Shown piece by piece: positions 56,735-64,000 of a stretch of DNA of 64,000 nt. Below the pieces are notes generated by a model that worked only from the letters and a program-made list of their open reading frames with translations, was not told the DNA's origin and ran no database searches. The translations under genes and the position numbers were made by a program. The DNA comes from Siphonodentalium dalli (taxonomy: Eukaryota; Mollusca; Scaphopoda; Gadilida; Siphonodentaliidae), in the NCBI GenBank assembly GCA_032622095.1, contig CP136066.1, positions 228,102,961 to 228,166,960 of the forward strand, written 5' to 3'. Numbering within the stretch: position 1 is the first letter of the stretch; each line of letters starts with the position of its first letter.

Positions 56735-57290
56735 AATCCTGAGAAACTATGTACGACCAATCCAGGCAAACAATTCCAGATATAATTTCAGATTTGAACA
56801 TATAAGACTACCCTCGAATATTAACTATGACTATTATATGGATTCATTCTTACCATCTACAATTACCGAATGGAACAAACTACCGGAAACTATAAAAAGC
56901 TGCAGTACAATCGAAGACTTCAAAAAAGAACTGAACAGTGACAATATACGTCCACCTGCCTATTTTTATCATAGTAAATCCCGTAAATCTCATATCCTTC
57001 ACACCCGGTTAAGATTGAACTGCAGCCACCTGAGTGGTGACCTGACAGATAACCATGTAAAAATTTCCCCCTTCTGTTTATGTGGGGAATTTGAGACAAC
57101 TTACCACTATCTTTTTGAATGTACATTTTATCAAGAGCCCAGAAGAGAACTATATGACTCCCTACCAAATGTTGCCTTATCTGAGAATACACTAATGCAG
57201 GGGTCAAGGGAGCTTAGTCTTCGCGAAAACAAACAGATATTTAATGCAGTACAGACATATATTATGAAAACAAACAGATTTCCATGATCT
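56735..57290 (+). pseudogene. LINE (CR1/L2-like) reverse transcriptase C-terminus
   Basis: The reading frame is open from about 56735 (SILRNYVRP, YNFRFEHIRLPSNINYDYYM) and ends TGA at 57287. It carries the LINE tail signature DSFLPSTITEWNKLP, RLRLNCSHLSGDL and CLCGEFETTYHYLFEC. 5'-truncated: fingers and catalytic YxDD region are absent. The 3' UTR follows to about 57930, with the stem AGCCCTCGGGCTT and an A-rich end (GGAAATAAAAATATG). Replication-incompetent remnant. Confidence 0.85.
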
Positions 57291-57930
57291 GTATGGGTAA
57301 CAAATTGCTTTGGATTCCGGCCGCGTTATGCGGCAGCACGATGTTCCCCATTATATATGTAGTACTAAATGTCTTCCGATAACGATTATTTTGTAAGTTA
57401 CTTACTTGTCACTATCCTGTATATACGTGAAATGATTCTACATGAAGAATGCAGCGATATTCACAGTGAACCCCATTGAAATAGGAAATGGCCATTGCGA
57501 TTGACCCCCTCCCATGGAGCCTGACGCATGCATATTACTACGAGCATAATTGTCATCACACAGCAACTAAATTATTGAAAACTCTGCCCCTCCACTTTCT
57601 CACTCTCTCTCATTTTCTCTCTCTTTCTCTCTCTATCTCTCTCTCTGCCTCCTGCTATCCCTAACACTATCTTCCCGCTGTTTCCATCCCTAACTCAAAC
57701 TTAGTTACTTCTCCTTTAAAAAACATTATTTATATCCTTTCCCGTCTGATCGATACCCCTCCCTCACTTATTGAGGAAGGGGCATGTCGCCAAAGAGGAG
57801 AAGACTTCATATAAGCCCTCGGGCTTGTTGTCTGATCCTCATTTCCATACATTCATCTCTTATATGTTATATATTTATGTCACTTGTGTATTATGTGTAT
57901 TATGTTTGGATTTGGAAATAAAAATATGTT
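57291..57930 (+). other. LINE 3' UTR with CT-rich tract
   Basis: Contains a CT microsatellite (57585-57650) and the conserved-looking end ATAAGCCCTCGGGCTTGTTG, GATCCTCATTTCC, TTTGGATTTGGAAATAAA. Confidence 0.6.
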
Positions 57931-58024
57931 TACACTAACACAATGTGCAGAAACGCGACTTACATATTTATACATACAAGTTATGCACATCATGTTCGCA
58001 TACACGACCCCCTGCGCACGGAGC

Positions 58025-58694
58025 TCACACATTATCGAAACGTCGACTTTGGATAATAAACAGTTGTACAGCTTCAAATATTATAGAATTTGTTTCATCG
58101 GACATCTCATTAGACCCATATAATAGGACATCAATGTTCACATCTGCTGGCGAAAATGGCAGAGCGGCTATCATATCAGCTCTAATTTGACTATATTGGG
58201 GACATTGCAAAAGAAAGTGGTACGCGGATTCAACTACAAATTCCCCACAAGAGCAAAATGGGGAATCTCTTACGTAATTTACAACAAGATCTTTGTTCAG
58301 ATGGCTGCACCCCAGTCTCATTCTTGTGTGATATACTTGGCCTCTACGAGAGTTACTATGATAATAAAACTTAGCTAAATTAGTATGACCGACCTTCAGA
58401 AGACGCTTGAATTCTTCCACGGTTGATGATGCTTTTATTGAGACAGGTATATTATTCCATGCGCGTATTGCTGACGGTAAGAACGTATCCATATATTTAT
58501 TTCTGTTACTATTTGGAGGGTGAATACTTACGCGTCTGTGATTATATCCAGAAGATGTCGAATCGGGTGGGATCATGGTTGAAAGATAAGATGGGGTCTG
58601 ATTTCTATGCATCTTGTAAAATAATATCATTTGTTGAGTATGTCTCCTGGATGAAAGGGTTTCCCAACCAGTTTCAAATAATAAGTTTTTATCA
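58025..58694 (-). pseudogene. LINE (CR1/L2-like) reverse transcriptase C-terminus, opposite strand
   Basis: Minus-strand frame ending at 58025, open upstream to about 58694. Reads FETGWETLSSRRHTQQMILF YKMHRNQTPSYL, then DTFLPSAIRAWNNIP, RMRLGCSHLNKDL and CSCGEFVVESAYHFLLQCP. Same superfamily as 56735-57290 but clearly a different subfamily. The 5' part, including the catalytic core, is missing. Confidence 0.85.
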
Positions 58695-58767
58695 CTGTCT
58701 CAAATTGGCATCGCAAAATTTTATTCGGTGTTACCTAGATCATGCCATGAACCTGTAATTTGGCTAA

Positions 58768-58962
58768 TGCTACGGCGTTAGCCAGAGTAGAGAATCATGG
58801 CATGATCTAGGTGTCACCGAGAAAACTGTACCATTTAGAATGAAAAAAATGTAACGTACAATCACAAAATTGTGGAAAGAGGCACACCACTGGCTGGGGA
58901 AGTCACACACAAAGGCATAAAATCAGCGTTATTGATATTTTTACCAGAAAGTCTCAAATTGG
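58768..58962. repeat. Direct repeat R1, second copy
   Basis: Same sequence as 55893-56078 with a small extra segment (ACACAAAGGCATAAA). The MULE-like element follows at its end, CTCAAATTGG at 58953-58962. Confidence 0.85.
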
Positions 58963-59969
58963 AATGTCAGCTAACTGGGACCTTGGCTAACTGGGACCTT
59001 GGGCTAACTGGGACCTTGGCTAACTGGGACCTTGGCTAACTGGGACCTTTGGCTAACTGGGACCTTGGTTATATTTATTAAATATATTAGTAGAATAGAA
59101 CATTGATAATAGAATATTGTTTGTTTTATTTATGTTATTGCTTCAAAAATGTTTTAGATTTGTTTCAACCTGACTTAATAAAAAAAAAATGAAAATTCAC
59201 AGTTAAGATGCAATAAAGTGATTGTTACTCATGGCATTCACAGTGAAGGTGTGAGTTTGTTTTGAAAGCGATTGTTGTTTTAATCAGTTGGTCCATTTGA
59301 TCTTGTGATCTAATCATTGTCAGCTTACTTGTGTTCACTTGTAACAACTGACCAGTCATCAGCAGTGAGTGTATTTAACAGTAAAGACAACATATGGACA
59401 GCTATATAGAGGCCAATTTACTGTCAGACAGCATATCAGCACAATGTCTTCTGAACCTGATGTAACGTGTATTTCGTGTGGCGATGTGGTTAGATCAAGA
59501 CAAGAGGCCTTGAATTGTGATGGCTGCTCCCGATGGCAGCATCGCAAATGTAAGACTGGCATCACCAGAGATGTCTATCGACATGCGGTCCGTCACAGCC
59601 TGGACATTCAGTGGTCCTGTCAGCAGTGTGCCAGACATGCGTGACATGCGTGACAGAGAGTAAATACAGCATACCAGTATGGGTATATACATGCAGATAC
59701 AGTGCTACAGCCTCCATTGTGCTACACAGAACTGCAAAACCAGCAGACTTGTATAGTGTTTTTATTGTGTTTTTACTGTTTTGTTTAATGTTATTTATCT
59801 AAAATGTTAACATTTCATTTGTTTTTAACTTTCTCATGAAATGATTAATAATATATCTGAAGGTCCCAGTTAGCCAAGGTCCCAGTTAGCCAGAAGGTCC
59901 CAGTTAGCCAAGGTCCCAGTTAGCCTGACTTGAGGTCCCAGTTAGCCGAGGTCCCAGTTAGCTGGATAC
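58963..59969. mobile_element. MULE-like element with subrepeat termini and a PHD gene
   Basis: Flanked by CTCAAATTGG on both sides (58953-58962, 59970-59979), a 10-bp target duplication as made by Mutator-like elements (9-11 bp). Ends are inverted: the left array has six units of GGCTAACTGGGACCTT (58966-59068), the right has six of AAGGTCCCAGTTAGCC (59865-59965). Outermost bases AATGTCAGCTAACTGGG and, inverted, GTATCCAGCTAACTGGG. The 1-kb body encodes one PHD finger and no transposase, so it would depend on a partner. Confidence 0.72.
59444..59644 (+). CDS. Small PHD-finger protein inside the MULE-like element
   Basis: Met at 59444 opens 66 residues to TGA at 59642-59644. All eight zinc ligands of a C4HC3 PHD finger are present: C9, C12, C25, C28, H33, C36, C59, C62 (CISCGDVV, LNCDGCSRWQHRKC, WSCQQC). 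I recall similar short PHD modules heading FLYWCH/MULE transposase-type proteins in invertebrates; here the rest is missing. An in-frame earlier Met at 59369 would add 25 residues. PHD fingers usually read histone H3 tails, but whether this one binds chromatin or is just a remnant cannot be told. Confidence 0.65.
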   Translation: MSSEPDVTCISCGDVVRSRQEALNCDGCSRWQHRKCKTGITRDVYRHAVRHSLDIQWSCQQCARHA

Positions 59970-59979
59970 CTCAAATTGG

Positions 59980-60330
59980 CATCGCAAAATTGGATTTAGG
60001 GCGACCAAGAAAAGTGCCTCATTCAGAACGAAAAAAATTTAACGTAGAATAGTCAAGTTGTGTAAAGTGGCACACCGTTGGGTGGGGAATTCACAAAGGA
60101 AGGCACTAATTCAGTGTCATGTATATTTTCGACTTGAAAGTGTCCAATGACCATTGCCAAATGGGGCCTGGGTGATGGAATAAAAAGTGAAAAGTTCAGA
60201 ATGAAAAAAATCATATGTAAAATCATGAAGATATGGAACCACGATACCCTTGGGTGCGCAATTGACTCAGGAAGACATATGACAAGGGAAGTCTGGGTCT
60301 TCAGGTTGAAAGTTTGTCATTCCCATCGCT
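59980..60330. repeat. Diverged R1-type tandem repeats
   Basis: Two further units about 160 bp apart: AAAAGTGCCTCATTCAGAAC, AAGTGGCACACCGTTGGGTG and GGAACCACGATACCCTTGGG align with R1. Suggests an old tandem array with units of about 160 bp. Confidence 0.65.
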
Positions 60331-61092
60331 GAATGGGTCGTGGGGGCTAAAACGTCGAAAACGCAGAAAGCCATGTGCGCCGATTCAGCGGCTGGTAAAT
60401 CAAATTAAATCGTATTGGGAACCTAAGAACCAATCCGCGCGGTCATATTATATCATTAGTCGATGACTGCACCGAAGTTATTTGAAAACAATACTCAGTT
60501 TACTTACATTTGATGAAAAACGACAAGAGAAGTTTCGCTGTTGAACAAAAATGTCTGCCGACGTGCAATCTCTTCCGGGTATGGATCACATGACCGGAGA
60601 TCATGTGACCGGTCGAAATGGCGATTGTCCGAGGCCGTCCTTGGTGAGAGTAGCGAGATTGGACGGATGTGGCGTCAAGGGTAACATCACTGTAACAATA
60701 CGTAAATAAATGAAATTAAGTTTACTTGGCCAAATTTCCTGACAGAAAGTCCTATACGAAATCAGGCGACATTAAAATTACGAAAAATTGTCGGGGATGT
60801 GGCTCAATTGTTGCCAATCATTGGAAAGCCCTCCCGAGAGCTTCCCGATGAGTGGTGGCGGGCCATGTTTTCGAGTGGGTCCTGAGGGGTTGCCCATGGG
60901 TCTGCTGTGTTGGGGGTCGAGTAATTAGAACATTACTGTAACAACAATACATTTATTGGTAAAGTGATTACATTGACTGCCAACCACTGATTTATGTTGG
61001 AAACCTCATCCAACTGCACCATCTCTTAAATTTCCTTTCTATTTTTCTCTATACCATACCCAAAGCCAACCCCACACCCCACCAATAACTAA
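60331..61092. other. Foldback relative and LINE upstream region
   Basis: 60755-60950 is a diverged relative of the hairpin at 32404 (GTTGCCAATCATTGGAAAGC, AATTAGAACATTACTGTAAC). The pyrimidine-rich stretch 61010-61085 precedes the LINE start codon and is probably its 5' UTR. Confidence 0.55.
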
Positions 61093-61526
61093 ATGCCAAT
61101 AAAGTATCCATGCTCAACCTGCAAGAAATCTGTAAGAAACAACCAAGATGCTCTAGGATGTGACCTGTGTGACCAGTGGATTCATTTGAAATGCTCTAAG
61201 CTAAATAAAACTGATCTACGAAAACTTGATGAAGACAACACACCTTGGTTCTGCTACCACTGTATTCAAGAAGTCTTCCCCTTCAATCATATTGAAGAAG
61301 AAGCTCTCTTCAAGCTAGCAATATATGACATGAAACAAAATGTCAATCACTTAGATCTGCCAAACATGAAACAACTGCTAACAAACCCCTTTACATTAAA
61401 CAATGATTTTCAAAATGAGTATGAATCAGAAGAAAATGCGAGTTTGTTAGACTACCCAAATTCCTCAAATTATCTATTATTAGAAGAATTCAATGAAAAA
61501 ATTAAACATATTGACAATAGTATAAC
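61093..61526 (+). pseudogene. LINE ORF 5' part: PHD finger, interrupted
   Basis: Met at 61093 opens a frame with a complete C4HC3 PHD finger: C7, C10, C23, C26, H31, C34, C54, C57 (YPCSTCKKSV, LGCDLCDQWIHLKC, PWFCYHC). An acidic linker follows. Several invertebrate CR1/L2-type LINEs start their long ORF in this way. The frame is cut at 61526 by a DNA transposon and resumes at 63250. With the element and a 2-bp duplication (AC) removed, the two halves are in one frame (NSIT joined to ASMIHFNMRS). Confidence 0.75.
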
Positions 61527-63249
61527 CCCTTACCGAAATCATTAGCCATTCTTTAGCACTCAGAAGAGAAGGAATGATGGCTTACTGATGGCTAGTAGTT
61601 TTCAGAGGATATGGATGGCTAATGCAAAATTTAGCCATCGAGGCTAGGTGATGGCTAGATGATGGCTTATTAGCCATCGCTTAGCCCTCCTATAGGCCGA
61701 AATATTTAAATGAGCTAAGCCATCGCTTAGCCCTCGATGGATGGATGGCTAGTAGGCCGATGGCTAGTAGGCCGATGGCTAGTACACTACTGATGGCTAG
61801 TAGGCCGATGGCTAGTAAGCCGATGGCTAGTAGGCCGATGGCTAGTAAGCCGATGGCTAGTAGGCCGATGGCTAGTAGACCGATGGCTAGTAAGCCATCG
61901 GATTGTTAGCCCTGGACATTTAGTGATGGCTATGTTATATAACTTGCTTCAGGAGGAATAACTCTTTGGCATCATCTATTTGAGAATGAATTATCTGTAA
62001 AATAATATGTTATATCATAAAAATAATTTTTAACAACATATTTAACAATGTCCATTATTTTTGTTATCTTTTGCCAAGTTTTCATCATAAATACAGTGGA
62101 AACGATTTGCAATTGTATCACTGGACACCCGGACTGCATGCTATCTGGAATCATGCAACATCTTCACATTAGGCTGGGCCAGCCAAAGATTTCTGCAGAT
62201 TTTTGTCAAAATTCAAAAGAAAATAGTATGGTCAACTTCAAGATAAATCTTTAACCCTTCCAATATGAGAACTATATATGCTGGTGCAGCATTAAAGAAC
62301 CTGGTTCCAGCTGAATTCTCTTATATATGTGAGTTTGCCATCTATAGGGATCAAGCCTTATATAAGAGAATTTACTGGCTAGCTGGAGAATTGCATTGGT
62401 ACAGGATTTTCAAAAAATTTCAAGAAGCTCCCATTGGAATGGTTAAATATGAATATGTTTTTTTCAAGATGTTTAATGTGTCATATCATGCCCAATAAAT
62501 TAGAAAATATAGTGCTGAGGATTGTACTTACCAATTTCCAGATTAATTTGTATATACATGTATCTTAGTGGCAGCAGGATATTTTCTCAGAATCTCAGGC
62601 AGAATGTTTGATAAACATGCGGATTTCTGAGAGTTATTTCACAACTTTTAAAATTAGCAGGCTCAGCTATCTTGAAGCCATTACAGTTCTAGTCCAATGA
62701 ATCTCAACTAAAGAAATCACAAGTTTGTAAGACTGCTAAGAACATAAGTGTAAAAAAAACTGGAACAACAAACTTGAGAGCAGTGAATATAGACTAGCAG
62801 TTACAATTCAAATGTTGTTGAGTAAAATATCCCAGGATGCATTTATGCAGCCTCTATCTGGTTGGACCAACATATGGCAGCCATATGTCAGGTCAATGGC
62901 AGCTAGTCTCAGGAGAGAAGGTCTCCTAACCATTAATATGACTTTGGTGAAGGCTAATAACATTCGAATGTTTAAACTCTCCAGTCTGATGGTTATCAAA
63001 TAAATTCTTAACCACCAGTAATGATGGCTAGTGAATATAATTCCATGTTGTTAGCCATCGACTAACCATCACCTTAGCCATCACCAGAAATTCTTCCTGA
63101 TTGGATGGCTACCTAAGCCATCACACCCCTTCTTATTCTTCATGAGTGCTAATATAACTATAGTGATGGTTTATCTTAGCCATCATTGGTCTCTGATGGC
63201 TAAGTGAGGGCTTAGGGATTGCTTAATAAGCCATTCTGTTCGGTAAGGG
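61527..63249. mobile_element. DNA transposon inserted in the LINE, CCCTTACCGAA ends
   Basis: Terminal inverted repeats CCCTTACCGAA (61527) and TTCGGTAAGGG (ending 63249), followed inward by GCCATT/AATGGC words. AC on both sides suggests a 2-bp target duplication. Subterminal blocks are crowded with GATGGCTAGTAGGCC repeats (61740-61900, 15-bp spacing) and TTAGCCATC words (63050-63230). No transposase frame. A smaller TTAA element lies inside at 62255-62442. Superfamily not assigned. Confidence 0.7.
62255..62442. mobile_element. 188-bp TTAA mini-element with hairpin
   Basis: TTAA at 62251-62254 and 62443-62446. Ends CCCTTCCAATATG and CCATTGGAATGG. Inside is a diverged form of the window-wide hairpin (CTGAATTCTCTTATATATGT ... 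CCTTATATAAGAGAATTTAC), then CAGGATTTTCAAAAAATTTC and AAGAAGCTCCC, the counterpart of the ends at 9931 and 18440. Practically nothing but termini plus hairpin. Confidence 0.78.
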
Positions 63250-64000
63250 ACAGCATCTATGATTCACTTTAATATGAGATCCATAAGTAAGAACATAGAT
63301 AAATTATCAACCTTCCTCAACAATTGCAGACATAACTTTGACATTATAGGTGTTACTGAAACATGGTTATCTAATGACTCACCAATGAACCTCATGAAAC
63401 TAAATGGATATAACGTACTTGATTGAAAGTCACAGAGAAAATAAAGGGGGAGGAGGAGTTGGACTTTATATAATTTCTTCACTAAAAACTAAGATCCGTA
63501 CTGATTTGAACATCAACAATGACTTTCTTGAAAGCATTTTCATTGAGCTGGAAAATGATAGAGGGAAAAAACAAATAGTAGGCTGCATATATCGACCCCC
63601 AAATTCAGATCTTGAGAAATTCATGGAGAAAATGGAGTCTATAATGTTAAAAATAACCAAAGAGAAGCGGGATTGTATCTTGTTGGGAGACTTTAATATT
63701 AATCTAGGATCTGATAATAATGCAGGTAAAGATTTCACCAATCTATTGAAATCTTTTATGTTCCTCCAAATGATAACTAAACCAACACGAATAACAGAGT
63801 TCAGTGCAACCCTAATAGACAACATATTCACCAACTGTCACCATTCTTCCCCAAAATACTCAGGCATTTTTGTTGAAGATATATCTGATCACCTACCAAT
63901 ATTCCTTATAATAACTGGGCATGAAAATAAACACTGCTCAAATAAAGAGATGTACATCTACCAACGTGAATTTTCAAATCAGAACATTCAAAACTTCAAC
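63250..64000 (+). pseudogene. LINE ORF, endonuclease domain, frameshifted, runs off window
   Basis: Encodes an apurinic-like (EEP) endonuclease of a CR1/L2-type LINE: IHFNMRSISKNIDKL, FDIIGVTETWLSNDS with the catalytic Glu, GGGGVGLYI, VGCIYRPPNSD, DCILLGDFNINL with the Asp/Asn pair, and the closing SDHLPIF. A stop at 63424 and a +1 change of frame at about 63422 split the domain, so this copy is defective unless that is a sequence error. The reverse transcriptase part would lie beyond the right edge. Confidence 0.82.

Noticed and set aside
55893-58962. Direct repeats R1 as LTRs of a retrotransposon
   Set aside because: Ends are not TG..CA, no primer-binding site or gag-pol between, and LINE fragments in both orientations lie inside; further diverged R1 units after 59970 suggest a tandem array instead.
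1-64000. tRNA, rRNA or snRNA genes
   Set aside because: Scanned for tRNA B-box-like and rRNA-like stretches by eye; nothing convincing found. A dedicated tRNA or covariance-model scan could still find weak ones.

Overview
This window is nuclear DNA of an animal. Reading frames are short and split by GT..AG introns, and noncoding DNA is AT-rich and dominated by transposon debris, inverted repeats and minisatellites. Domain content (C-type lectin, PAN/Apple-like, B-box/coiled-coil TRIM-like and PHD fingers, CR1/L2-like LINE ends) and several repeat idioms suggest a marine lophotrochozoan, most likely a mollusc; that is inference, not proof. There is no sign of bacterial operons, CRISPR, rRNA or tRNA genes.

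Layout. 1-3600: four minisatellites (36, 31, 48 and 39 bp units) around a TTAA-bounded inverted-repeat element. 3.7-5.6 kb: foldback elements. 5.7-7.8 kb (minus): two phase-matched exons of a C-type lectin domain. 17.2-17.6 kb (minus): a signal-peptide plus PAN/Apple-like first exon, perhaps of the same gene. 8.7-24 kb: tandem repeats and a dense field of small TTAA-bounded elements, several carrying a conserved 67-bp hairpin. 24.6-28.9 kb (plus): a TRIM-like gene broken by a frameshift and by a 1345-bp piggyBac-like insertion. 27.56-48.40 kb: a near-identical tandem duplication of about 10.4 kb, each copy holding the 3' half of the broken gene (plus strand) and the last exon of a second TRIM-like gene (minus strand). 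The only first exon of that second gene lies at 48.7-48.9 kb, beyond the duplication. 49-56 kb: diverged repeats and an hAT-like element with 8-bp target duplication. 56.7-58.7 kb: two LINE 3' ends in opposite orientation. 58.96-59.97 kb: a MULE-like element carrying a PHD finger. 61.1-64.0 kb: a LINE 5' half (PHD finger, endonuclease) split by another DNA transposon.

The host genes that can be supported are the lectin/PAN gene(s) and the two TRIM-like genes, all plausibly innate-immunity or recognition families of the lineage-expanded type. The most unusual signal is the 67-bp hairpin found inside the ends of different TTAA-targeting element families: its two arms have changed together between copies, so the fold has been kept while the sequence moved. 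The TRIM-like locus shows birth and death in action: intact gene, broken paralogue, duplicated exon, and older fragments of the terminal exon, with mobile elements at the breakpoints.
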